Below, piece by piece: positions 23,317 to 30,798 of a stretch of DNA of 30,798 nucleotides. This stretch comes from JBCAWW01 sp039024315. Lineage in GTDB: Bacteria > Bacteroidota > Bacteroidia > J057. The translations under genes and the position numbers were made by a program. The stretch is taken from positions 1 through 30,798 of the forward strand of contig JBCCQN010000087.1 of assembly GCA_039024315.1 (NCBI GenBank). Direction: 5' to 3'. The notes under the pieces were generated by a model, which made no database searches, was not told where the DNA came from, and saw only the letters and a program-made list of their open reading frames with translations. Position 1 is the first letter of the stretch; each line of letters opens with the position of its first letter.

Positions 23317-24975
23317 TTAGTGCTTGATCAGCTTTTGAGACCACATTTTATCACTGCTGCGCAGAACGATTTGGTAGATGCCGTTGGCTTGATCGCTCAG
23401 GTCGAGGCTAAGCTCTTGTTGCTGAGTAGAACCTTGAGCCACTAAGCTACCGTTGAGGTTGAAGATTTGCCAATCGAAAGCTTGTTGTGGGCGTTCAGCT
23501 AGCTGGACCTGAAACAGACCACTGCTCGGATTGGGAAATACTTGGGCAAACTGAGGCGTGAGCTCCTGCTCGATATCGGTAGACCAAGTCAAGTTGAAGT
23601 CGGTAGTTTCATTGGCACCAAACTCACCGGTAGCATTAGAAGCAATGGTATCACCAAAGGCATTGATGAGGTAGTAAGAGCCACCTACGAATCCATCGCC
23701 CCCCGTATCATAGATTTCGAAAGAGTAGCAGTTTTTTTCCAATGGACCTAGCACGGGTAGGTTGATGCTCTCAACGATTACGCTAGTGTTGCCGTCAGTA
23801 TAAGGGCCGCCACCGGCAAGGATACCAAATTGCTGGCTCTTTACGATCCAGTTGTTTTGGCTCGCAAATTGATCTGGCTGGATCAATAAAGTATGCGCAC
23901 CAAAAGCACTGATATTTCCAGACCAGTTTCTGATAATTTCTTGATTGTTGGCAGAATCTGCTACGCCATTGATATTCTCAATCATCACTTTTAGCTCGTT
24001 ATCCTTTTGATTGGTGTAGCTGATCGGAGGAAGGGCGATACGCGCTCTATCGTAAAACTTGATGCTACCGGTCCAGTTGTAAGTGCTAAGAGGGCCACCG
24101 TTGATGCTATACTTGACATCGAAAGAGCTTAGCTCTTCTGAACCATTATTGATCATTAGGAAATCTGGCGCAAAAGCGTCATTACAAGCTGAGATTTCAT
24201 CTTCATTAACAATTTTCTCAACGTCTAGATCATAAGCGCCAGTAGGTGCATAAGTTGGCGCCTTGGAGCCATTGTAGATTTTTTTGCTGCTCATGTCCTG
24301 AATGAAGGCCACAATCTCAACATTTTCGGGAACCCAGTTGCTGCTCAAAGTGATAGGCAAAGTAAGAGAATCCACATCGCCTACATTGGTTAGGCTGATA
24401 GCAGTACCGTTTTCGTTTGGGATCATATCGCGAACGGCAAAACTGACATCGTCAATGATAAACCAAGAATCAGGAATATTAGATTCGGTAACTACAAGAT
24501 GTAGGGCCAAGTTATTAGTCGATGCAGAAGAAACTTTGGCAAATTTCATCTTGACGGTATAGTTTTGAGCCGAGAAGGGGGTTACCTCCATGCTAAACTC
24601 GATCGGTGTAGTTTCCGCCTGCGTCATATTGTAAACAGGCAAGTAATTGTTGTAAATAGAGGTTCCAGCGCTACCACCATTGATTTCCTCCGTACCATTC
24701 ATAAAAGTAGTCGGGTATCCGGTGATGTTGTAGAAGTCGATGCGAGCATCAGACTCACTAGTTTCATATGGATCGCCACTATGGTATTTTAGGACAGCTA
24801 CTTTGTCAGCTTCTTGAATCATGTCTTTGGCAGCTAAAGCGGAACCAGGACAGAATACGCACCAGGTACCGGTGCTGGCCTCGACGATTGTCAAGTTGCG
24901 ATTCGTTCCTAGCTGAGCGAAACTCACACTGAGGAAGCAATAGCATAGTAATAGAAAGGATAAAATTCTTTTCAT
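23317..24975 (-). CDS. Omp28-like thioredoxin-fold protein with T9SS sorting domain
   Basis: Starting at the ATG at 24975 gives 552 residues with a clean signal peptide (ILSFLLLCYCFLSVSFAQ); a frame from 25005 adds ten unneeded residues. Residues about 25-130 resemble Omp28-related proteins: LTIVEASTGTWCVFCPG with Cys39-Cys42 in a CxxC position, then VAVLKYHSGDPYE and a GYPTTFMNG cis-proline-type turn. A long beta-rich middle with adhesion-like repeats follows (FEIYDTGGDGFVGGSYYL). The last 80 residues form a type A sorting domain (FAQVFPNPSSGLFQVQL, NGIYQIVL). It should be exported by T9SS and attached to the surface; whether the CxxC is redox active is unknown. A mini-hairpin repeat is embedded in the last codons. 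Confidence 0.88.
   Translation of the reverse strand: MKRILSFLLLCYCFLSVSFAQLGTNRNLTIVEASTGTWCVFCPGSALAAKDMIQEADKVAVLKYHSGDPYETSESDARIDFYNITGYPTTFMNGTEEINGGSAGTSIYNNYLPVYNMTQAETTPIEFSMEVTPFSAQNYTVKMKFAKVSSASTNNLALHLVVTESNIPDSWFIIDDVSFAVRDMIPNENGTAISLTNVGDVDSLTLPITLSSNWVPENVEIVAFIQDMSSKKIYNGSKAPTYAPTGAYDLDVEKIVNEDEISACNDAFAPDFLMINNGSEELSSFDVKYSINGGPLSTYNWTGSIKFYDRARIALPPISYTNQKDNELKVMIENINGVADSANNQEIIRNWSGNISAFGAHTLLIQPDQFASQNNWIVKSQQFGILAGGGPYTDGNTSVIVESINLPVLGPLEKNCYSFEIYDTGGDGFVGGSYYLINAFGDTIASNATGEFGANETTDFNLTWSTDIEQELTPQFAQVFPNPSSGLFQVQLAERPQQAFDWQIFNLNGSLVAQGSTQQQELSLDLSDQANGIYQIVLRSSDKMWSQKLIKH
23354..23367 (-). repeat. Mini-hairpin repeat inside a coding region
   Basis: The sense strand of the Omp28-like gene reads GTTCTGCGCAGCAG here, coding VLRSS within the sorting domain. 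It is identical to the intergenic copies at 7369-7382, 18815-18828 and 23235-23248. Confidence 0.75.
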
Positions 24976-25027
24976 CAAGAGTGTTTTTAAGAGGTGTTTT
25001 AACATTCGTATCTAGCAATAAACAAAA

Positions 25028-25060
25028 AAAGCCGCAGAAACGAAGTTTCTACGGCTTGCA
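25028..25060 (-). terminator. Terminator of the MFS transporter gene
   Basis: On the minus strand, 11-base arms (GCCGTAGAAAC and GTTTCTGCGGC) with one G-U wobble enclose a short loop and are followed by seven T residues. On the plus strand the wobble becomes a mismatch. Confidence 0.85.
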
Positions 25061-25088
25061 TATCTTATGAAAGATAGAGAAAATCCTA

Positions 25089-26324
25089 TTAGTGTACTGC
25101 TTCGGCAACCTCAGCAGTAGCAGTTTCTTTGGTGTGGTTTCTCATCCAGAAAAACAGGATCGCAAACATTACGATCAAAATACCTGGGAAGGCCAACATA
25201 GTAGTGAGGGTTTCTTGACCTGTAAAGAGTTCTAATTCTGTACCTGTCAGGCCTTGGCTTTCTCCAGCTGCACGGTTGCCGTCGATCCAGCCACCGATGA
25301 TCGGCTGCATGAAGAAGGAAGACAACATACCCACTGCTCCTACGATCGACATGCCAAGGGCACCGCTCTTCGGGATATATTCGGCGATAAAGCCAATCAT
25401 GTTTGGCCAGAAGTAAGCTACCCCTAAGGCAAAGATTATAGCTACACCGTATACAACTGTTCCGGTAATTTGGGTAAAGAGGAACAAGCCGATGAAGGCA
25501 AGAACTGCAGATCCTAGCAATACACCGGTGGTGTTGAATTGATGTACCACATTACCGCCAAAGTAACGAGCTACTGCCATGGTACCCGTAATCAAAGCGA
25601 GAACGAGCATTGGCTCTGCCCCACTAGACTCAAGGATGAAGTTTACCCACTGAGTAGGACCAAATTCTGATTGGGCTGTCCACCACATACAGAAGGCCAT
25701 GAAGATGAACAATGGCGTAGCCATTGCAGTCAAGTTGCCACTCAAAGTACCTGCTTGCTGTACTTTAGCTTTTGGCCAATCTTGGCCCCAGAAAAGATAA
25801 GCGTAGATCAAAGTAGGGATCATGATCAACCATACTTGTGATTGCCAGCTCATCTCCCAATTTGTCATGAAGAAGGAAAGTACACTACCAATTACGATAC
25901 CACCTGGGAACCACATATGGAAGCGATTCATCATGGTATTCATCTTATTGCCTTCATAAGCATCGGCAATCATCGGGTTACAAGCGGCTTCAGTACAGCC
26001 GTTGCCAAGTCCTACCAAAAAGGTAGAAATCATGAGCATCCAAAAGCTACCGGCATAGATCGTCATCAGGATACCGATCGCGTGGGCAAAAAAGGCAAAT
26101 TGCATGATGATTTTGCCACCAACTGAGTGATAGATCAATCCCCCAACGATCATAGAGATCGGGAAACCAAAAAACCACATGGAGTTGATTTGACCAAGTT
26201 CCTCTGCGTTCAATCCTAACTCAGTACCCAGCTGAGGCAAAATACCCGCTCTGATACTGAAGGATAGCGCAGTTGTTATCAGGGCAAAACAGCTACCCAG
26301 AAACAATCGTCTTTCGTTCGTCAT
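25089..26324 (-). CDS. MFS sugar transporter (fucose-permease-like)
   Basis: This 411-residue inner-membrane protein has about twelve hydrophobic segments, the usual length for the major facilitator superfamily. The sequence GLGNGCTEAACNPMIADAY followed by MNRFHMWFPGGIVIGSVLS is the pattern of sugar proton symporters of the FHS/fucose-permease type. The central cytoplasmic loop is near residue 190 (WPKAKVQQAG). It is the last gene of the minus-strand carbohydrate cluster, 98 bases after the secreted domain protein, and is followed by a strong terminator. The substrate is not determinable from sequence; the neighbours suggest a hexose, an inositol-like compound or an oxidised sugar. Confidence 0.88.
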   Translation of the reverse strand: MTNERRLFLGSCFALITTALSFSIRAGILPQLGTELGLNAEELGQINSMWFFGFPISMIVGGLIYHSVGGKIIMQFAFFAHAIGILMTIYAGSFWMLMISTFLVGLGNGCTEAACNPMIADAYEGNKMNTMMNRFHMWFPGGIVIGSVLSFFMTNWEMSWQSQVWLIMIPTLIYAYLFWGQDWPKAKVQQAGTLSGNLTAMATPLFIFMAFCMWWTAQSEFGPTQWVNFILESSGAEPMLVLALITGTMAVARYFGGNVVHQFNTTGVLLGSAVLAFIGLFLFTQITGTVVYGVAIIFALGVAYFWPNMIGFIAEYIPKSGALGMSIVGAVGMLSSFFMQPIIGGWIDGNRAAGESQGLTGTELELFTGQETLTTMLAFPGILIVMFAILFFWMRNHTKETATAEVAEAVH

Positions 26325-26422
26325 AGTTTAGTAGTTTTCAACGTGAGTAGAAATAAAGTGTGTCCTTAGAATCTTAGCCAAATTAGGCCTTTCATCCTAA
26401 GGAAGTCTCGTAATCTTTAATA

Positions 26423-27163
26423 TTAATTCGTTCCCATTACATCTTCAGGGTTCAAAGCGAAAAAAGTTCTCAACTCGGTAGGCTCGTTACTATTGAGTAG
26501 CAACTCTCCTTCAAAGTCGTAGGTTGAACCCCAATCGAAATGGCGTTTTACTTTGCTCTTTTTATTCATCTTGCCGTCCGTCTTGATATCGCCGGGAAAT
26601 AGCATGGCATCATAAACCACAGGTAGTACTACCTCGACCCCTTTAGGGACATTGTCGGTAGTGATGATGCGTACTAATCCGGTCATCGCACCACTTTTCT
26701 TTTCATCATACTCTGGGTATTCCGTCATTTTGATGCGATGCCCGTCGGGCAACTCTAACTCAAAGTTAAAGGTTACCTTTTTGTCCAAAATGGTATAGCC
26801 CAGAAAATGCGTCTTAGGTACAATCGTTTTACCATCCACGATTACTCGCCAACGAGTTTCGCGTTCGGCGTAGCCGATAAAAGTATAACCCTCAGAGGTC
26901 GGCTGCGGCCCCGGGATATTATTAAAGACAGTGCCGTCAAAATTGATCTTGCCGTTCCAAGCTTTGTAGAGATTGCAGGTGGCCGCGTCATAAGCCACCC
27001 ATAGTTTTGGGTGCAAGGCTAGTGAAATCATGCGTGGGCGATCGTCCAAAGTGGTCCGAAACACAAAGGGATCTAGCGGACGCACAATGGGTTCGTCATC
27101 ACCAGAACCTTTGAATCCCATGCATAAGCCTAGAAAAACCAAGAATAACAAACGTATTTGCAT
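26423..27163 (-). CDS. Secreted single-domain protein of a carbohydrate-associated family
   Basis: I choose the ATG at 27163 (246 residues) because it starts the signal peptide (QIRLLFLVFLGLCMGF); an upstream frame to 27208 adds 15 residues. The body contains DDRPRMISLALHPKLWVAYD, LYKAWNGKINFDGTVF and GPQPTSEGYTF. From memory, this pattern occurs as a domain in larger Bacteroidota and planctomycete secreted proteins alongside c-type cytochrome or DUF1080 domains; here it stands alone. The function is not established. It could bind a sugar or act as a partner of a periplasmic oxidase. It lies between the nucleotidyltransferase remnant and the sugar transporter, in the same orientation as the sugar genes. 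Confidence 0.72.
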   Translation of the reverse strand: MQIRLLFLVFLGLCMGFKGSGDDEPIVRPLDPFVFRTTLDDRPRMISLALHPKLWVAYDAATCNLYKAWNGKINFDGTVFNNIPGPQPTSEGYTFIGYAERETRWRVIVDGKTIVPKTHFLGYTILDKKVTFNFELELPDGHRIKMTEYPEYDEKKSGAMTGLVRIITTDNVPKGVEVVLPVVYDAMLFPGDIKTDGKMNKKSKVKRHFDWGSTYDFEGELLLNSNEPTELRTFFALNPEDVMGTN

Positions 27164-27211
27164 TTTGCGAACCGAATTTTTGTTTTTCAATTGTAATAAC
27201 GGGGACACTAC

Positions 27212-27685
27212 TTATTCTTCAGTTTTATCCTTCCGTTGTAGATTTCTTAAGTCTTCCAAATCCTTTTCTCTTCCAGAAGCCCTTTTGTTGGTTTTTAAAT
27301 CTTCTAGCCCCATGAAACTTACTAGCATACCATCTACTTCCACTTCATTCTTGTTTGGATAAGCTTCTTCAAAAGTCAAGCCGTCAATACTAGTTAATAT
27401 ATCAATTCTAAAAGGAGGATATCCAATTTGAATGATCTGTTAAGGCTTATTAAAATCTTCGACTTTTACACCAAAAGATTCCAGTCCGAAGGCTTTAAAA
27501 ACTGCTACTAGTTTTTCTCCATTGCTGCGGGAGGACTCGATCCAAAAATCGAGATCACCAGTATATTTTGGATAGCCATAGACGCCAACAGCGTAGCCAC
27601 CTGTAATTAAATACTTAACTTTATGCCGAGTTAATAATTCGGCAAACTCTCTGAAGTCTGGGCTGAATACGTTTGATTCGGACAT
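27212..27685 (-). pseudogene. Nucleotidyltransferase (MNT/AbiEii-like) with in-frame stop
   Basis: The frame starts at MSESNVFSPDFREF (27685) and carries the nucleotidyltransferase motif GGYAVGVYGYPKYTGDLDFW. It reaches a TAA at 27440-27442 after residue 81 (FGVKVEDFNKP). Reading on without any frame shift, the same frame continues for 75 codons: QIIQIGYPPFRIDILTS, then GMLVSFMGLEDLKTNKRAS and GREKDLEDLRNL, ending at 27212. This is the expected C-terminal half of the family, so a single base change probably created the stop. Readthrough or a sequencing error are alternatives. The 5' end overlaps the small companion gene by 65 bases. Confidence 0.85.
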
Positions 27686-27800
27686 ATTGAACACGAAGGA
27701 TTTCGATTGCAGCAAGACGCTCCTGAGGAGTTTTAGTCAGCCAATATTTTAAATCAGATTGCTGATCATGTAGGCCGATGATTTTAACCACTTTCTCCAT
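27621..27800 (-). CDS. Small companion of the nucleotidyltransferase
   Basis: From the ATG at 27800 the product has 59 residues (MEKVVKIIGLHDQQSDLKYW, ERLAAIEILRVQYV, QRLQRVCRIINSA). Small proteins of this pattern commonly precede and overlap AbiEii/MNT-like nucleotidyltransferase genes in Bacteroidota, a toxin-antitoxin-like arrangement whose roles are not known to me. The 65-base overlap with the next gene in another frame suggests translational coupling. The pair is inserted between two genes of the carbohydrate cluster. Confidence 0.72.
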   Translation of the reverse strand: MEKVVKIIGLHDQQSDLKYWLTKTPQERLAAIEILRVQYVRIKRIQPRLQRVCRIINSA

Positions 27801-27892
27801 ATTGTAAGATATAAAAATATTGAAAGCTTGTAATTGACAATTACGACACATCTGTCAAAGCTCTCAGGACTTTGCCGCTACTATCCATCATT

Positions 27893-28945
27893 TTAAAAGC
27901 CTAAAATCTTGCGGTTGGCTTCGTCATCAGCGCCACTATCCGCAAAATCGTCAAAAGCTTTATCGGTTACATTGATGATATGAGCTTCGATAAAAGGAGC
28001 ACCTTCTTCGGCACCTTGCTGCGAAGACTTGATGCAGCATTCCCATTCGAGTACAGCCCAGCCATCATAGCCATATTGAGATAACTTAGAGAAAATTCCG
28101 GCAAAATCAATCTGGCCATCGCCTAAAGAACGGAAACGACCGGGACGATCTACCCAACCTGCATAGCCGCCATAGACACCAGCGCGCCCCGTTGGATTGA
28201 ATTCAGCGTCTTTGACGTGAAACATTTTGATGCGCTCATGATAGATATCAATATGCTGCAGATAGTCCATTTGCTGCAAGAGATAATGGCTTGGATCGTA
28301 GAGCATATTGACGCGTGGGTGATTGCCACAAGCTTCGAGAAAACGCTCAAAGGTGATACCGTCGTGCAGGTCCTCCCCTGGGTGGATTTCGTAGCAGAGG
28401 TCAACGCCGACTTCGTCGAACGCATGTACCAATGGCATCCAACGCTTGGCCAATTCTTCAAAACCCATTCCGGTCAGACCCTGAGGACGCTGCGGCCATG
28501 GATACATATAAGGCCAGAGCAAAGCACCGGAAAAGGTTACGTGCGCACTCAAACCAAAATTTTTGCTCGCTTGCGCAGCCCATTTCAATTGTTGAGTGGC
28601 CCACTCGGTACGTGCCTTTGGATTGCCATGCACTTCTTTAGGGGCAAAGCCATCAAACATCACATCATAAGCAGGGTGTACTGCGATCAACTGACCTTGA
28701 AGGTGAGTCGAAAGCTCAGTGATTTGAACCCCAGCATCGGCGGCAATGCCTTTCATTTCGTCTACATAGGTCATGCTGGTAGCAGCTTTTTCGAGATCGA
28801 TACAGCGATCGTCCCAAGTCGGGATTTGCACCCCGATATAGCCTAGGTCAGCGGCCCATTTGCAGATACTTTCAAAACTATTGAAGGGAGCTTCGTCTCC
28901 CATAAACTGCGCCAAGAAAATAGCGGGTCCTTTAATCGTTTTCAT
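27893..28945 (-). CDS. Sugar phosphate isomerase/epimerase (xylose-isomerase-like TIM barrel)
   Basis: From the ATG at 28945 the protein has 350 residues; a TTG one codon earlier is possible. It follows the AP-endonuclease-2/xylose-isomerase TIM-barrel pattern: FESICKWAADLGYIGVQIP at the first helix, and metal-ligand candidates Glu186 in CYEIHPGE, Asp217 and His220 in LYDPSHY, His243 in MFHVKDAEF and Glu300 in VLEWE. Family members isomerise, epimerise or dehydrate keto-sugars and inositols with a divalent metal. There is no signal peptide. It lies 30 bases after the Gfo/Idh oxidoreductase gene in the same operon, so the two enzymes probably act on consecutive intermediates; the exact substrate is unknown. 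Confidence 0.88.
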   Translation of the reverse strand: MKTIKGPAIFLAQFMGDEAPFNSFESICKWAADLGYIGVQIPTWDDRCIDLEKAATSMTYVDEMKGIAADAGVQITELSTHLQGQLIAVHPAYDVMFDGFAPKEVHGNPKARTEWATQQLKWAAQASKNFGLSAHVTFSGALLWPYMYPWPQRPQGLTGMGFEELAKRWMPLVHAFDEVGVDLCYEIHPGEDLHDGITFERFLEACGNHPRVNMLYDPSHYLLQQMDYLQHIDIYHERIKMFHVKDAEFNPTGRAGVYGGYAGWVDRPGRFRSLGDGQIDFAGIFSKLSQYGYDGWAVLEWECCIKSSQQGAEEGAPFIEAHIINVTDKAFDDFADSGADDEANRKILGF

Positions 28946-28975
28946 CAAGAAGATTTATTATTTGCGTTTTGAGAA

Positions 28976-30130
28976 TTAGTCAATAAAGCGAAACCATTTG
29001 GTGTCAGTCTTGCCGGAGGCTACTACGGATTCAATAAAAGCCATACCTCTCACACCATCATTGATATCTGGGAAGTCGAGATCAAGTTCAGAAGGGCTTT
29101 CGCCGATCATCTTTTTGCGGAGGGTACGCGCGAAATTGCGGTAGATATTGGCAAAGGCTTCGAGATAACCTTCGGGATGCCCTGCGGGAACGCGAGTATT
29201 GGCCATGGCGGCTTCACTTAGGGCTCCTTTACCAGTTCGTAGAATGCGTTTTGACTCCTGATCCATCACTTCAAGCGTATTAGGCTCCATTTGGTGCCAT
29301 CTGAGGCCGCCTTTTTCTCCGTAGATCCGGATGTTGAGATCGTTCTCCTCGCCATTAGAAATCTGGCTACAATGGAGGATACCTTTGGCGCCATTGTCAA
29401 AATGAAGGAGCACATTGCCATCATCATCGAGTTTGCGTCCTTCGACGAAGATGCTTAGGTCTGCGCATAGTTCGGTGATCTTGAGACCGGTGATATATTC
29501 AGCTAAGTTTTCGGCATGCGTACCAATATCTCCCATTGAGCCGGCTGCGCCAGAACGCTTAGGATCGGTCCGCCAATCGGCTTGCTTATTACCAGTGCCT
29601 TCGGCAAAGGTGGAAAGCCAGCCTTGAGGATATTCGACCACCACTTTGCGGATCTTGCCAAGATCCCCGTTTTTGACCATATCGCGGGCATGCTTGACCA
29701 TAGGATAACCCGTATAGTTGTGGGTTAAGGCAAAAGTCAAGCCCGTACGATCGACTACTTCTTTGAGCTTTTTGGCTTCTTCTAGGCTATAGGCCAAGGG
29801 CTTATCGCAGATGACGTGAAATCCGTTTTCCAAAGCCATGATAGCTGGCGGCACGTGCATGTGGTTGGGCGTAACGATAGAGATAAAGTCCATGCGTTCC
29901 CCTTCGGGTAATGCTTTTTCTTTTTCTATCATTTCTTGATAAGTGCCATAGCAGCGATCTTCGGGTAGGTAGAGATCGCGCCCAGAGGCGATGGATTTTT
30001 CGGGATTGCTGCTAAAGGCCCCGCATACGAGTTCAATCTCGCCATCCATGGCGGCCGCAATCCTGTGCACGGCTCCAATAAAGGCACCTCGACCGCCGCC
30101 GACCATGCCCATTCTCATTTTTCTGCTCAT
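28976..30130 (-). CDS. Gfo/Idh/MocA-family NAD(P)-dependent oxidoreductase
   Basis: This 384-residue enzyme has an N-terminal Rossmann fold (GMVGGGRGAFIGAVHR, residues 8-23), the family lysine in CDKPLA (Lys110, with Asp in place of the usual Glu before it), and the conserved Asp201 and His205 in GDIGTH. The C-terminal alpha/beta domain continues to residue 384. Members oxidise or reduce ring hydroxyls of sugars and inositols with NAD(P). No Tat signal is present, so it is cytoplasmic. It opens the minus-strand carbohydrate cluster, 30 bases before the isomerase. No clear -7 box is seen upstream. Confidence 0.9.
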   Translation of the reverse strand: MSRKMRMGMVGGGRGAFIGAVHRIAAAMDGEIELVCGAFSSNPEKSIASGRDLYLPEDRCYGTYQEMIEKEKALPEGERMDFISIVTPNHMHVPPAIMALENGFHVICDKPLAYSLEEAKKLKEVVDRTGLTFALTHNYTGYPMVKHARDMVKNGDLGKIRKVVVEYPQGWLSTFAEGTGNKQADWRTDPKRSGAAGSMGDIGTHAENLAEYITGLKITELCADLSIFVEGRKLDDDGNVLLHFDNGAKGILHCSQISNGEENDLNIRIYGEKGGLRWHQMEPNTLEVMDQESKRILRTGKGALSEAAMANTRVPAGHPEGYLEAFANIYRNFARTLRKKMIGESPSELDLDFPDINDGVRGMAFIESVVASGKTDTKWFRFID

Positions 30131-30352
30131 AGTAGTAAATAGGTCTCGCTAATCTTTCAACTTGGACAAAAATGTAAGCCAGAACAATATAGAAAAATTT
30201 CTGAGCGGAAATTGATACTTAGAAGTGTAAAACCGTTACCAAACCTCAGAGGGTAAAGAATAAGCAGGGAAAAAGCATTTGTGGTAAGAATAAAACTGCT
30301 TGGATTGGGCTTGGGGGGCTGAATTTTGATGCTTTCAGAGGGTGAGATAATC

Positions 30353-30503
30353 GTTGCGGGCAGCGTGGGAGGATATTTAAGATCCCGGATATCATTTCAT
30401 GATTCCGGGATGTCTGGGATGGTTTAGGGTGATTTTCCCCGAAAAGTCATCCCGGCCAAGGCACGCGAGCCGGGATCTTTGGGATGATCGTTCCGCGCAG
30501 CGT
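30353..30503 (+). repeat. GATCCCGG cassette 3
   Basis: A degraded mini-hairpin GTTGCGGGCAGCGT (30353-30366), inverted repeat A (30379-30412), a spacer, inverted repeat B (30446-30479, identical over 34 bases to 7511-7544), and mini-hairpin GTTCCGCGCAGCGT (30490-30503) shared with the next cassette. Confidence 0.86.
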
Positions 30504-30646
30504 GTGATGATTTCTAAGATCCCGGATAATGCTCATACTTCGCATTTCCGGGATGACTTGAATGGTTTATGGTAATTCCCTCAAAAGTCATTCCGGCTAA
30601 GGCGCGCCTGCTGGGATCTTTAGGGATGAGCGTTCGGCGAAGCCGG
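30490..30646 (+). repeat. GATCCCGG cassette 4, tandem to cassette 3
   Basis: This copy starts at the mini-hairpin shared with cassette 3. Inverted repeat A (30516-30557) has a different centre (ATAATGCTCATACTTCGCAT). Inverted repeat B (30587-30620) is diverged (GTCATTCCGGCTAAGG). It ends in GTTCGGCGAAGCCGG, a covariant mini-hairpin (30632-30646). Confidence 0.84.
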
Positions 30647-30695
30647 AATACCTTAAGCAACCTGAGTTTGGGCTTTATTCCGAACTTCCCCAAAG

Positions 30696-30797
30696 TTATA
30701 TTGCTAAAATAGAGAGGTCATTCTTCATTAAGCTGTTGTGATAATAAGGACCAATTGTCGGCTTTTGGTCCAAGAAGTCATATGCAATCAAAGCCGC
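30696..30797 (-). CDS. Possible 3' end of a gene cut by the window edge
   Basis: Only one of the three minus-strand frames at the right edge is open. It reads AALIAYDFLDQKPTIGPYYH and onward for 34 codons to a TAA at 30696-30698. The composition looks protein-like, but no family is recognised and the length is short, so it may be chance. Confidence 0.3.
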   Translation of the reverse strand, partial: AALIAYDFLDQKPTIGPYYHNSLMKNDLSILAI

Positions 30798-30798
30798 A

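Overview
The window reads as a chromosomal stretch of a Bacteroidota bacterium, most plausibly a Saprospiria/Lewinella-like or related gliding lineage (the rank below phylum is inference). The evidence is type IX secretion (T9SS) sorting domains, a PorZ-like two-propeller protein, a TonB-dependent receptor with an N-terminal carboxypeptidase-regulatory-like domain followed by two DUF4249 lipoproteins, DUF3857/transglutaminase proteins, and two matches to the Bacteroidota -7 promoter box TAnnTTTG. No tRNA, rRNA, CRISPR array or transposase gene is visible.

Layout. 41-3900: two tandem minus-strand DUF3857/transglutaminase-like exported proteins, one with an intact catalytic triad and one with the cysteine replaced. 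3901-4842: a long non-coding gap. 4843-5943: a VWA (MIDAS) protein with a strong terminator. 6377-7368: a Crp/Fnr-type regulator translationally coupled to a cytidine-deaminase-like enzyme. 7663-9957: PorZ-like protein. 10094-14249: TonB receptor plus two DUF4249 lipoproteins. 14400-15137: small outer-membrane barrel-like protein. 15209-18770: a tightly overlapping three-gene operon that looks like a split, ATPase-dead MukB/SMC-like protein with a MukE/KITE-like partner. 19001-19984: PqqB-like metallo-hydrolase lipoprotein. 20215-22854: a membrane protein with a CHAT-like but catalytically dead N-terminus and TPRs. 23317-24975: Omp28-like T9SS cargo. 25089-30130: a minus-strand carbohydrate cluster (Gfo/Idh oxidoreductase, sugar isomerase/epimerase, secreted domain protein, sugar MFS transporter) interrupted by a two-gene nucleotidyltransferase cassette whose larger gene carries an in-frame stop.

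Nearly every gap between unlinked genes is filled with small structured repeats of several families: a mini-hairpin GTT-[4 bp stem]-GNA-[stem] whose stem covaries; paired GATCCCGG inverted repeats arranged as cassettes bounded by the mini-hairpin; palindromes with a conserved TCCCGAAAGCTTTCGGGA core and interchangeable outer stems; and a GGTGCG/CGCACC module. The mini-hairpin also occurs inside at least four coding regions.

The strongest candidates for an undescribed system are the three-gene SMC/KITE-like operon without recognisable ATPase residues, and the GNA-triloop repeat network. Both are read by eye and need profile searches and genome-wide counts.
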